Below, one piece after another: positions 56,485 to 64,000 of a stretch of DNA of 64,000 nucleotides. Under the pieces are notes generated by a model that ran no database searches, had not been told where the DNA came from, and saw only the letters and a list, made by a program, of their open reading frames with translations. Made by a program: the position numbers and the translations under genes. The stretch is taken from positions 5,072,501-5,136,500 of the forward strand of contig NZ_JALJWR010000001.1 in assembly GCF_024169315.1 (NCBI RefSeq). The letters run 5' to 3'. The stretch comes from Pseudomonas migulae (GTDB taxonomy: Bacteria > Pseudomonadota > Gammaproteobacteria > Pseudomonadales > Pseudomonadaceae). Position 1 is the first letter of the stretch. The number at the start of each line of letters is the position of its first letter.

Positions 56485-56633
56485 AGAATTCGCGCAAGGG
56501 CTTGCTCTTGCGCAGCCCACACGGAAGTGGGATCTCCAGCAAACCCGCACTTGGCGGGAGCTGACTGGCCGTTTTCAACGACGGCTCTATAGCAAATCTG
56601 GATGGCGGCCGATAGACCGCCGGAAAAAGACAT

Positions 56634-56661
56634 TTGCAAAAGTCCGGATATTCCTTAGAAT
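56634..56661 (+). promoter_or_regulatory. Promoter of rpsP-rimM-trmD-rplS
   Basis: TTGCAA at 56634-56639 and TAGAAT at 56656-56661 with a 16-bp spacer form a good sigma-70 promoter. The leader before the rpsP ATG is about 66 bases. Confidence 0.7.
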
Positions 56662-56733
56662 ATGCGGCCTTTCGGGCACCTATGCCCGCTGTGCCTTTAG
56701 ATTTGCAGCACCGACTACAGGAACGATGTTCAC

Positions 56734-56985
56734 ATGCTAACAATCCGTCTTGCCCTTGGCGGCTCCAAAAAGCGCCCGTTTTACCACTTGACCGTAACCG
56801 ACAGCCGCAACCCGCGCGACGGTTCGCACAAGGAACAGGTTGGTTTCTTCAACCCTGTTGCTCGTGGTCAAGAAGTTCGTCTGTCCGTGAACCAAGAGCG
56901 CGTAGCCTACTGGCTGAGCGTTGGTGCACAACCTTCTGAGCGCGTTGCTCAGTTGTTGAAGGAATCTGCTAAGGCTGCGGCCTGA
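56734..56985 (+). CDS. rpsP: 30S ribosomal protein S16
   Basis: The 83-residue S16 binds 16S rRNA and has a structural role in the 30S subunit. It begins [20 protein letters not shown] and ends in the usual lysine/alanine tail. The length and start (ATG 56734 after AGGAACG) are standard. It is the first gene of an operon with rimM, trmD and rplS. Confidence 0.98.
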   Translation: MLTIRLALGGSKKRPFYHLTVTDSRNPRDGSHKEQVGFFNPVARGQEVRLSVNQERVAYWLSVGAQPSERVAQLLKESAKAAA

Positions 56986-56990
56986 GCAAT

Positions 56991-57527
56991 ATGAACGCGA
57001 CGCCAGCTGTTGCTGATGATTTGATCGTTATCGGCAAAATTTATTCTGTTCATGGCGTTCGCGGCGAAGTGAAGGTGTATTCCTTTACTGATCCAATCAA
57101 GAACCTGCTGGACTACAAAACCTGGACGCTCAAGCGTGACGGCAATGTAAAGCAGGTAGAGCTGGTCAGCGGACGCGGGAATGACAAGTTCCTGGTCGCA
57201 AAGCTCAAGGACCTCGATGATCGCGAAGAAGCTCGTCTTCTGGCCGGTTATGAGATCTGCGTGCCGCGCAACCTGTTCCCGGAACTGACCGACGGCGAGT
57301 ACTACTGGTACCAGCTGGAAGGTCTCAAGGTTATCGACACCCTCGGGCAACTGTTCGGGAAGATCGATCACCTGCTGGAGACTGGCTCGAACGATGTCAT
57401 GGTGGTCAAGCCTTGCGCTGGCAGCCTGGATGATCGCGAACGCCTGTTGCCCTATACGGAGCAATGCGTGTTGGCTGTCGACCTTGCGGCAGGCGAGATG
57501 AAGGTGGATTGGGACGCGGACTTCTAA
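56991..57527 (+). CDS. rimM: Ribosome maturation factor RimM
   Basis: The 178-residue RimM assists 30S assembly around S19 and the 16S head. The N-terminal RimM domain ([21 protein letters not shown]) and the C-terminal PRC-barrel-like domain ([13 protein letters not shown] ... [12 protein letters not shown]) are both visible. It lies 5 bp after rpsP and 2 bp before trmD, so the genes are tightly coupled. Confidence 0.97.
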   Translation: MNATPAVADDLIVIGKIYSVHGVRGEVKVYSFTDPIKNLLDYKTWTLKRDGNVKQVELVSGRGNDKFLVAKLKDLDDREEARLLAGYEICVPRNLFPELTDGEYYWYQLEGLKVIDTLGQLFGKIDHLLETGSNDVMVVKPCAGSLDDRERLLPYTEQCVLAVDLAAGEMKVDWDADF

Positions 57528-57529
57528 AC

Positions 57530-58282
57530 GTGGCTAATTTGCGCGTAGAAGTGATCAGTTTGTTTCCCGAGATGTTCTCCGCCATCAGCGAGTACGGCAT
57601 CACCAGTCGGGCGGTGAAACAGGGGCTCTTGCAGCTCACCTGTTGGAATCCGCGAGACTACACGACGGATCGACATCACACTGTGGATGATCGCCCATTT
57701 GGCGGTGGTCCGGGCATGGTGATGAAGATCAAGCCCCTGGAAGATGCTCTGGTTCAGGCCAAGGCAGCAGCCGGGGAGGCGGCGAAGGTGATTTACCTGT
57801 CCCCCCAAGGCCGTCAACTGACTCAGTCGGCGGTACGCGAGTTGGCGAATCTGGATGCATTGATCCTGATTGCCGGCCGCTATGAAGGCATTGACGAGCG
57901 TTTTATTGATGCTCATGTCGATGAAGAGTGGTCGATTGGCGACTATGTACTGTCTGGCGGCGAGCTGCCGGCGATGGTCCTGATCGATGCGGTTACACGA
58001 CTGCTGCCTGGAGCTTTAGGGCATGCGGACTCCGCCGAGGAAGATTCCTTTACGGATGGTTTGCTGGATTGCCCGCACTACACCCGACCGGAGGTGTATG
58101 CGGATCAGCGTGTTCCCGACGTATTGCTAAGTGGCAATCACGCGCACATCCGGCGTTGGCGTTTACAGCAGTCCCTTGGTAGGACCTTTGAACGACGCGC
58201 CGATCTTCTGGAAAGCCGCTCGCTTTCTGGAGAAGAGAAGAAGCTGCTCGAGGAATACATCCGCGAGCGGGACGATAGTTAA
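57530..58282 (+). CDS. trmD: tRNA (guanine-N1)-methyltransferase TrmD
   Basis: TrmD makes m1G37 in tRNAs that read CNN and related codons, which prevents +1 frameshifting. The 250-residue SPOUT-class enzyme has the knotted SAM site ([27 protein letters not shown]) and the C-terminal tRNA-binding region. I place the start at GTG 57530 ([16 protein letters not shown]), 2 bp after rimM; a frame 22 codons longer lies within rimM. The order is standard. Confidence 0.96.
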   Translation: MANLRVEVISLFPEMFSAISEYGITSRAVKQGLLQLTCWNPRDYTTDRHHTVDDRPFGGGPGMVMKIKPLEDALVQAKAAAGEAAKVIYLSPQGRQLTQSAVRELANLDALILIAGRYEGIDERFIDAHVDEEWSIGDYVLSGGELPAMVLIDAVTRLLPGALGHADSAEEDSFTDGLLDCPHYTRPEVYADQRVPDVLLSGNHAHIRRWRLQQSLGRTFERRADLLESRSLSGEEKKLLEEYIRERDDS

Positions 58283-58327
58283 CAACGTATCGATGGTAGA
58301 TCCGACGATTTACCTTAGGAGCACAGC

Positions 58328-58678
58328 ATGACTAACAAAATCATCCTTGCACTCGAAGCAGAGCAGATGACCAAAGAGATCCCTACCTTTGCCCCGGGCG
58401 ACACCATTGTCGTTCAGGTGAAAGTGAAGGAAGGCGACCGTTCGCGTCTGCAAGCGTTCGAAGGTGTTGTTATCGCCAAGCGTAACCGCGGCGTAAACAG
58501 TGCTTTCACCGTTCGTAAAATCTCCAACGGTGTTGGCGTAGAGCGTACTTTCCAGACCTACAGCCCGCAAATCGACAGCATGGCCGTTAAACGTCGCGGT
58601 GACGTACGTAAAGCCAAGCTGTACTACCTGCGTGACCTGTCCGGTAAAGCAGCTCGCATCAAGGAAAAACTGGCTTAA
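58328..58678 (+). CDS. rplS: 50S ribosomal protein L19
   Basis: The 116-residue L19 lies at the 30S-50S interface. It shows the typical core [20 protein letters not shown] and the segment [20 protein letters not shown]. It is the last gene of the rpsP operon and is followed directly by a strong terminator. The ATG follows AGGAGCACAGC. Confidence 0.98.
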
Positions 58679-58696
58679 GTCCAGCTTCCGATGCAG

Positions 58697-58724
58697 AAAA
58701 AAGCAGCCTACGGGCTGCTTTTTT
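58697..58724 (+). terminator. Terminator of the rpsP operon
   Basis: AAAAAAGCAGCC (58697-58708) pairs with GGCTGCTTTTTT (58713-58724) around TACG. It is a classic strong terminator. Confidence 0.92.
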
Positions 58725-58777
58725 GTTGCCTGCGATTTATCTTCCCTGACCGTACTGTCGGTCTTGCCTGAGCCTTT

Positions 58778-59674
58778 ATGCCCGCCATCGATCATCCCTT
58801 GATAGACCAGTTTCTCGACGCGCTGTGGCTGGAGAAAGGTCTTTCCGATAACACCCGCGATGCCTATCGCAGCGATCTGGCCCTGTTCAATGGCTGGCTG
58901 CAGGAGAAGGGGCTGGAGTTGATCAACGCTGGCCGCGAATTGATCCTCGATCACCTGGCCTGGCGCCTGGAGCAGAACTACAAACCCCGTTCCACGGCGA
59001 GATTTCTCTCGGGTGTGCGCGGCTTTTATCGCTACCTGCTGCGGGAAAAGTTGATCGCGGTCGATCCGACCTTGCGCGTCGATATGCCTCAGCTCGGTAG
59101 GCCGTTACCCAAATCCTTGTCGGAAGCAGACGTGGAAGCGCTGCTGAAGGCGCCGGACTTGAGTGAAGCAATCGGCCAGCGAGACCGCGCCATGCTCGAA
59201 GTGCTGTACGCCTGCGGCTTGCGGGTGACGGAGCTGATCAGCCTGACGCTGGAGCAGGTCAACCTGCGTCAGGGTGTGCTGCGGGTGATGGGCAAGGGCA
59301 GCAAGGAGCGGTTGGTGCCGATGGGCGAGGAGGCGATTGTCTGGGTCGAGCGCTACATGCGCGATGGCCGCCAAGAGCTGCTCGGCGGACGTCCCAGCGA
59401 CGTCATGTTCCCCAGTCAGCGCGGCGAGCAGATGACGCGCCAGACCTTCTGGCACCGGATCAAACATCAGGCCAAAGTCGCCGGGATCGGCAAGTCGCTG
59501 TCGCCGCACACCTTGCGCCACGCGTTCGCCACGCATTTGCTCAACCACGGCGCCGATTTGCGGGTGGTGCAAATGCTGCTCGGCCACAGCGACCTGTCGA
59601 CCACCCAGATTTACACCCATGTTGCCCGGGCTCGATTGCAGGATCTGCACGCCAAACACCACCCGCGCGGCTAG
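58778..59674 (+). CDS. xerD: Site-specific tyrosine recombinase XerD
   Basis: XerD acts with XerC at dif to resolve chromosome dimers. The 298-residue protein has the N-terminal core-binding domain and all catalytic residues: R149 (CGLRVTE), K173, H244 and R247 (SPHTLRHAFATHLL), H270 (LGHSDLSTTQ) and Y279 (QIYTHV). It stands at the start of the group xerD-dsbC-hom-thrC, the usual Pseudomonas order, which argues for XerD rather than a mobile-element integrase. Confidence 0.96.
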   Translation: MPAIDHPLIDQFLDALWLEKGLSDNTRDAYRSDLALFNGWLQEKGLELINAGRELILDHLAWRLEQNYKPRSTARFLSGVRGFYRYLLREKLIAVDPTLRVDMPQLGRPLPKSLSEADVEALLKAPDLSEAIGQRDRAMLEVLYACGLRVTELISLTLEQVNLRQGVLRVMGKGSKERLVPMGEEAIVWVERYMRDGRQELLGGRPSDVMFPSQRGEQMTRQTFWHRIKHQAKVAGIGKSLSPHTLRHAFATHLLNHGADLRVVQMLLGHSDLSTTQIYTHVARARLQDLHAKHHPRG

Positions 59675-59702
59675 CACCGTTACCGAAATTGAAATGCTGA
59701 CC

Positions 59703-59793
59703 TGTGGCGAGGGGGTTTACCCCCGTTGGACTGCGCAGCAGTCCCATTTTGGGGTTGCTTCGCAGTCCAACGGGGGCAAGCTCCCTCACCACA
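59703..59793. repeat. Inverted intergenic repeat (GTGGCGAGG family)
   Basis: TGTGGCGAGGGGGTTTACCC and a partner ending GCTCCCTCACCACA are inverted, with CCCCGTTGGACTGCG and CGCAGTCCAACGGGG pairing perfectly inside. It lies between xerD and dsbC. Confidence 0.85.
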
Positions 59794-59954
59794 ATAATGG
59801 GTGTCAGCTAACAATGCAGCGTCTTGCGACAGGCGCATTCGGCCACGCAGCCCTTATGTGATAGGCTTTGCCGGTTTGCACGATGGGCGGTTAAGACCCG
59901 GTGTTTCGGCACGGGCGTTCTGGCCTTCCCATTTGTCCGCCTTCAGGAGTTCTC

Positions 59955-60686
59955 ATGCGTCTGACCCAGATTTTCGCCGCCGCAGCCATTGCGTTGGTCA
60001 GCACCTTTGCCGTCGCCGATGACGCGGCCGACAAAGCCATTCGTAAAAGCCTGGAAAACCTCCAGCTCGAAGTGCCGGTAGAAAGCATTTCCGCCAGCCC
60101 GTTGCCTGGCCTGTACGAAGTCAAACTCAAGGGCAGCCGCGTGCTCTACGCCAGCGCCGACGGCCAGTACGTGGTTCAGGGCTACATGTTCCAGCTCAAG
60201 GACGGCAAACCGGTCAACCTGACCGAGAAGGCCGAACGCCTGGGCATTTCCAAGCTGGTCAACGAGATTCCGCTCGCGGAAACCGTGGTTTACCCGGCCA
60301 TCGGCGAAACCAAATCGCACATCACCGTGTTCACCGACACCACCTGCCCGTACTGCCACAAACTGCACGCCGAAGTGCCTGAGCTGAACAAGCGCGGGAT
60401 CGAAGTGCGTTACGTCGCGTTCCCGCGCCAGGGCCTGGGCTCGCCGGGTGACGAACAGCTGCAAGCCGTCTGGTGCTCGAAAGACAAGAAAGCCGCCATG
60501 GACAAAATGGTCGACGGCAAGGAAATCAAGGCCGCCAAGTGCGATAACCCGGTTTCCAAGCAATTCGCCCTCGGGCAGTCGATTGGCGTGAACGGCACAC
60601 CGGCCATCGTTTTGGCCGACGGTCAGGTCATTCCGGGCTACCAGCCTGCGCCACAAGTCGCCAAACTGGCGCTGGGCGCGAAATAA
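59955..60686 (+). CDS. dsbC: Periplasmic disulfide isomerase DsbC
   Basis: DsbC rearranges wrong disulfides in exported proteins and is kept reduced by DsbD. The 243-residue protein has a signal peptide of about 21 residues (MRLTQIFAAAAIALVSTFAV), an N-terminal dimerisation domain and a thioredoxin-fold domain with the active site CPYC (C131, C134) and the cis-proline loop GVNGTPAIV. I start at ATG 59955, which follows CAGGAG and gives the signal peptide. Two hairpins follow it before hom. Confidence 0.95.
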   Translation: MRLTQIFAAAAIALVSTFAVADDAADKAIRKSLENLQLEVPVESISASPLPGLYEVKLKGSRVLYASADGQYVVQGYMFQLKDGKPVNLTEKAERLGISKLVNEIPLAETVVYPAIGETKSHITVFTDTTCPYCHKLHAEVPELNKRGIEVRYVAFPRQGLGSPGDEQLQAVWCSKDKKAAMDKMVDGKEIKAAKCDNPVSKQFALGQSIGVNGTPAIVLADGQVIPGYQPAPQVAKLALGAK

Positions 60687-60756
60687 ATTCGCATCGTCAC
60701 GGCCAGTCTTTGACGATCATGGTCCGGTGGCAACATTTGCCGGGCCATTAATAGAG

Positions 60757-60806
60757 AGCCGCGAGCATGCGGCTGTTTTCACGGCCGGCCTTGAGTCGGC
60801 CGTTTC
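60757..60806 (+). terminator. Two tandem terminator-like hairpins between dsbC and hom
   Basis: AGCCGC/GCGGCT (60757-60762 with 60769-60774) is followed by GTTTTC. ACGGCCG/CGGCCGT (60781-60787 with 60797-60803) is followed by TTTC. They lie directly before the hom start, so they may terminate dsbC or control hom. Confidence 0.6.
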
Positions 60807-60820
60807 ATGGGGAGTTCACA

Positions 60821-62125
60821 GTGAAACCGGTCAAAGTAGGCATCTGTGGGTTAGGGACCGTCGGTGGCGGTACCTTCAACGTACTTCAGCGCAACGCCGA
60901 GGAAATTGCTCGTCGTGCCGGGCGTGGAATCGAAGTGGCACAAATTGCCATGCGCACGCCAAAGCCTCAGTTCCAAACGACCGGTATTGCGATTACCAAC
61001 GATGTCTTCGAAGTGGCCACGAACCCTGAGATCGACATCGTTATAGAGCTGATGGGCGGCTATACCGTTGCCCGCGAGCTGGTACTCAAGGCCATCGAGA
61101 ATGGCAAGCATGTGGTCACCGCGAACAAGGCGCTTATCGCCGTTCACGGTAATGAAATTTTCGCCAAGGCTCGCGAGAAAGGCGTGATCGTGGCATTCGA
61201 AGCGGCTGTGGCCGGTGGCATTCCGGTGATCAAGGCGATTCGCGAAGGCCTGTCGGCCAACCGCATCAACTGGGTCGCCGGCATCATCAACGGCACCGGC
61301 AACTTCATCCTCACCGAGATGCGCGAGAAGGGTCGCACCTTCGAAGACGTACTCGCCGAGGCGCAAGCCCTGGGTTACGCCGAAGCCGATCCGACCTTCG
61401 ACATTGAAGGCATCGACGCGGCCCACAAGCTGACGATCCTGGCCTCCATCGCGTTCGGCATTCCGCTGCAATTCGACAAGGCTTACACCGAAGGCATCAC
61501 CAAGCTGACCACGGCTGACGTGAACTACGCCGAAGCGCTGGGCTATCGCATCAAGCACCTGGGCGTGGCGCGCAGCACCGCGGCCGGTATCGAACTGCGC
61601 GTGCACCCGACGCTGATCCCGGCCGATCGCCTGATCGCCAACGTCAATGGCGTGATGAACGCGGTGATGGTCAACGGTGACGCTGCCGGTTCGACCCTGT
61701 TCTACGGCGCCGGCGCCGGCATGGAGCCGACCGCTTCGTCGGTGATCGCCGACCTGGTGGACGTGGTTCGCGCCATGACCTCCGACCCGGAAAACCGTGT
61801 GCCGCATCTGGCTTTCCAGCCGGATTCGCTGTCGGCGCACCCGATCCTGCCGATCGAAGCCTGCGAAAGCGCTTACTACCTGCGCATTCAGGCCAAGGAC
61901 CACCCGGGCGTATTGGCTCAGGTCGCGAGCATCCTGTCGGAGCGCGGCATCAACATCGAATCGATCATGCAGAAAGAAGTCGAAGAGCATGACGGTCTGG
62001 TGCCGATGATCCTGCTGACTCACCGTGTGCTGGAACAGCACATGAACGATGCGATCGCCGCCCTCGAAGCCCTGACAGGCGTGGTCGGTCCGGTTGTACG
62101 GATCCGCGTCGAGCACCTGAACTAA
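60821..62125 (+). CDS. hom: Homoserine dehydrogenase
   Basis: Hom reduces aspartate semialdehyde to homoserine, the branch point to threonine and methionine. The 434-residue protein has the nucleotide-binding motif GICGLGTVGGGT, the catalytic segments ANKALIAVHG and GIINGTGNFIL, and a C-terminal ACT domain (about residues 355-430) for threonine feedback. I start at GTG 60821 (MKPVKVGICG) after GGGGAG; the upstream frame begins in a hairpin. thrC follows 66 bp downstream. Confidence 0.97.
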   Translation: MKPVKVGICGLGTVGGGTFNVLQRNAEEIARRAGRGIEVAQIAMRTPKPQFQTTGIAITNDVFEVATNPEIDIVIELMGGYTVARELVLKAIENGKHVVTANKALIAVHGNEIFAKAREKGVIVAFEAAVAGGIPVIKAIREGLSANRINWVAGIINGTGNFILTEMREKGRTFEDVLAEAQALGYAEADPTFDIEGIDAAHKLTILASIAFGIPLQFDKAYTEGITKLTTADVNYAEALGYRIKHLGVARSTAAGIELRVHPTLIPADRLIANVNGVMNAVMVNGDAAGSTLFYGAGAGMEPTASSVIADLVDVVRAMTSDPENRVPHLAFQPDSLSAHPILPIEACESAYYLRIQAKDHPGVLAQVASILSERGINIESIMQKEVEEHDGLVPMILLTHRVLEQHMNDAIAALEALTGVVGPVVRIRVEHLN

Positions 62126-62191
62126 GCCGTTATCGTTCACCGGGCCTGCATGCGGGCCCGGGTTTGCGAACACTGTCTATTGGAGCCAGTC

Positions 62192-63601
62192 ATGCGTTAT
62201 ATCAGTACCCGCGGCCAGGCACCGGCCCTGAATTTCGAAGACGTCCTGCTGGCCGGTCTCGCCACCGACGGCGGTCTGTACGTCCCGGAAAACCTGCCAC
62301 GTTTCACCCAGGAAGAAATCGCTTCCTGGGCCGGCCTGCCGTATCACGAGCTGGCTTTCCGGGTGATGCGCCCGTTTGTTACCGGCAGCATTCCTGATGC
62401 CGATTTCAAAAAGATCCTTGAAGAAACCTACGGCGTATTCGCTCATAGCGCCGTCGCGCCGCTGCGTCAGCTGAACGGCAACGAGTGGGTGCTGGAGCTG
62501 TTCCACGGCCCGACCCTGGCGTTCAAAGACTTCGCCCTGCAACTGCTCGGTCGTTTGCTCGACTACGTGCTGGAAAAACGCGGCGAGCGCGTGGTGATTG
62601 TCGGCGCTACGTCCGGCGACACCGGTTCGGCCGCCATCGAAGGCTGCAAGCACTGCGAAAACGTCGACATCTTCATTCTGCACCCGCACAACCGCGTGTC
62701 CGAAGTGCAGCGTCGCCAGATGACCACCATCTTTGGCGAGAACATCCACAACATCGCCATCGAAGGCAACTTCGATGACTGCCAGGAAATGGTCAAGGCG
62801 AGCTTCGCCGACCAGAGCTTCCTCAAAGGCACGCGCCTGGTGGCGGTGAACTCGATCAACTGGGCGCGGATCATGGCCCAGATCGTTTACTACTTCCACG
62901 CAGCCCTGCAGTTGGGCGGCCCGGCGCGTTCGGTGTCGTTCTCGGTGCCGACCGGCAACTTCGGCGACATCTTCGCCGGTTACCTGGCGCGCAACATGGG
63001 CCTGCCGATCAACCAGTTGATCGTCGCTACCAACCGCAACGACATCCTGCACCGCTTCATGAGCGGCAATCAGTACGTCAAGGAAACCCTGCACGCCACG
63101 CTGTCGCCGTCCATGGACATCATGGTGTCGTCGAACTTCGAGCGTTTGCTGTTTGATCTGCACGGTCGCAATGGCGCGGCGATTGCCGGTCTGATGGATT
63201 CGTTCAAGCAGGGCGGTGGTTTCAGCGTTGAACAGGAGCGCTGGACTGAAGCGCGCAAGCTGTTCGATTCGTTGGCGGTGGATGATGCGCAAACTTGCGA
63301 AACCATTGCCGAAGTTTATGAGCAGACTGGCGAAGTGCTGGACCCGCACACGGCGATCGGCGTGAAGGCTGCGCGTGAATGCCGTCGTAGTCTGGATATT
63401 CCGATGGTGATCCTTGGCACCGCACACCCGGTCAAATTCCCGGATGCGGTGGAGAAGGCTGGTGTCGGCAAGGCGCTGGAATTGCCGGTGCATTTGGCTG
63501 ATCTGTTTGAGCGGGATGAGCGTTGCACTGTGTTGCCAAATGACCTCAAGGCTGTGCAGGCTTTTGTTGGTCAGCATGGGAATCGTGGGAAGCCGCTTTA
63601 A
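62192..63601 (+). CDS. thrC: Threonine synthase
   Basis: ThrC converts O-phosphohomoserine to threonine. The 469-residue PLP enzyme has the cofactor lysine K112 in GPTLAFKDF and the phosphate-binding segment GATSGDTGSAA. The N-terminal cap MRYISTRGQAPALNFEDVLL is that of the long threonine synthase type. I start at ATG 62192 after TTGGAGCC. It completes hom-thrC and is followed by the second copy of the 260-bp dispersed element. Confidence 0.97.
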   Translation: MRYISTRGQAPALNFEDVLLAGLATDGGLYVPENLPRFTQEEIASWAGLPYHELAFRVMRPFVTGSIPDADFKKILEETYGVFAHSAVAPLRQLNGNEWVLELFHGPTLAFKDFALQLLGRLLDYVLEKRGERVVIVGATSGDTGSAAIEGCKHCENVDIFILHPHNRVSEVQRRQMTTIFGENIHNIAIEGNFDDCQEMVKASFADQSFLKGTRLVAVNSINWARIMAQIVYYFHAALQLGGPARSVSFSVPTGNFGDIFAGYLARNMGLPINQLIVATNRNDILHRFMSGNQYVKETLHATLSPSMDIMVSSNFERLLFDLHGRNGAAIAGLMDSFKQGGGFSVEQERWTEARKLFDSLAVDDAQTCETIAEVYEQTGEVLDPHTAIGVKAARECRRSLDIPMVILGTAHPVKFPDAVEKAGVGKALELPVHLADLFERDERCTVLPNDLKAVQAFVGQHGNRGKPL

Positions 63602-63602
63602 C

Positions 63603-63862
63603 GGTTGAGTACATATCCGTTTTTGCGGTAACGGCGACTTAGGGTTTCGCCCTTACGGCGAGTCACTTTGGAAAAGCCCCAAAGTAACCAAAGGGCTTTT
63701 GCCCCTTTCGTTCGGTGCCTCGCTAAGGCTCGGCATACCCTCCTTCCGGTCCTGCTCCGTGGGCCCGCCGCCATCGGCCATCCATGGCCGGGGGCGGCTA
63801 ACCCGGCATCCCTGCCGGGTTGCCCACTGCGCAGAACCTGCACTCGGCCTCTCGAGGGGGCG
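63603..63862. repeat. Dispersed 260-bp element, copy 2
   Basis: From GGTTGAGTACATATCC onward this matches copy 1 at 37687-37946. It keeps the hairpin after GAGTC but with changed stem bases: ACTTTGG/CCAAAGT (63665-63671 with 63679-63685) in place of CCTTTTGT/ACAAAAGG. The GGCCAT/ATGGCC and CCCGGCA/TGCCGGG hairpins are also kept. It starts 2 bp after the thrC stop. Confidence 0.85.
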
Positions 63863-63920
63863 ACCACCGCCACAGCACCGCGAGGCGGCCTTCGGGCCGA
63901 CCTGGCTCATTGATCGTACG

Positions 63921-63964
63921 CATTCCCCTGTAGGAGCTAGCAGGCTAGCTCCCACAGGGGAATG
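63921..63964. repeat. Palindromic repeat near the window end
   Basis: CATTCCCCTGT and ACAGGGGAATG are perfect ends around AGGAGCTAGC/GCTAGCTCC arms, giving a near-perfect 44-bp palindrome. In the remaining 36 bases to the window end I see nothing I can support. Confidence 0.75.
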
Positions 63965-64000
63965 TTGGCGGGCATGACATGGGTGTTCACCGCCGATGAT

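Noticed and set aside
63653..63977. Small open frames at the window end
   Set aside because: They lie in the dispersed 260-bp element in several frames on both strands; the corresponding frames are not conserved between the two copies.

Overview
The window is chromosomal DNA of a Pseudomonas, most likely of the P. fluorescens group. The evidence is the gene order (isc cluster, rlmN-pilW-rodZ-ispG-hisS-yfgM-bamB-der, guaBA-tadA, ffh-rpsP-rimM-trmD-rplS, xerD-dsbC-hom-thrC), the high GC content, and the many short palindromic repeats typical of that group. It is mostly housekeeping DNA with a few accessory insertions. No rRNA, tRNA or CRISPR array was recognised.

Layout. 1-3971: iron-sulfur cluster assembly (end of iscS, then iscU, iscA, hscB, hscA, fdx, iscX). 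4064-13343: ndk, then a long run of envelope, isoprenoid and translation genes ending in der. 13650-15577: a translationally coupled aminotransferase and omega-amidase pair that fits methionine/glutamine salvage. 15657-20639: a small coiled-coil protein, leuA with a candidate leader peptide, an M23 peptidase and xseA. 20825-25655: a TSUP permease, a zinc-ribbon protein and guaB-guaA.

25856-31872 holds the accessory material. A lone 902-residue SF1 helicase-nuclease fusion sits directly behind guaA. It is followed by a multicopper oxidase, tadA and an intact IS3-family element that has split a REP palindrome. 31995-37550: cmoB/cmoA, a YhhN membrane protein, a chagasin-like lipoprotein and a Lon-type protease with a very good heat-shock promoter. 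37687-38695 is non-coding repeat DNA: one copy of a roughly 260-bp dispersed element that recurs at the end of the window, and about nine tandem 69-bp units each carrying a REP-like palindrome.

38700-46007 is a complete N-acetylglucosamine operon read leftward: nagR, nagA, SIS-type deaminase, fused EIIA-HPr-EI (nagF) and EIICBB (nagE). A predicted promoter precedes nagR, with repeated operator half-sites between -35 and -10. 46375-54912 carries an L,D-transpeptidase, two Nudix enzymes, a gamma-carbonic anhydrase-like protein, a VUT-family permease, purT, an MHS transporter, a CorC-like protein and a CcsA/YpjD-like protein. 55108-63601 carries ffh, the rpsP operon, xerD, dsbC, hom and thrC.

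The observations most worth following up are the helicase-DUF2726 gene behind guaA, the 260-bp dispersed element whose two copies keep a hairpin despite changed stem sequence, the tandem REP minisatellite, the IS inserted in a REP, the sigma-32-like promoter of the second-type Lon, the nagR operator and the leuA leader peptide.
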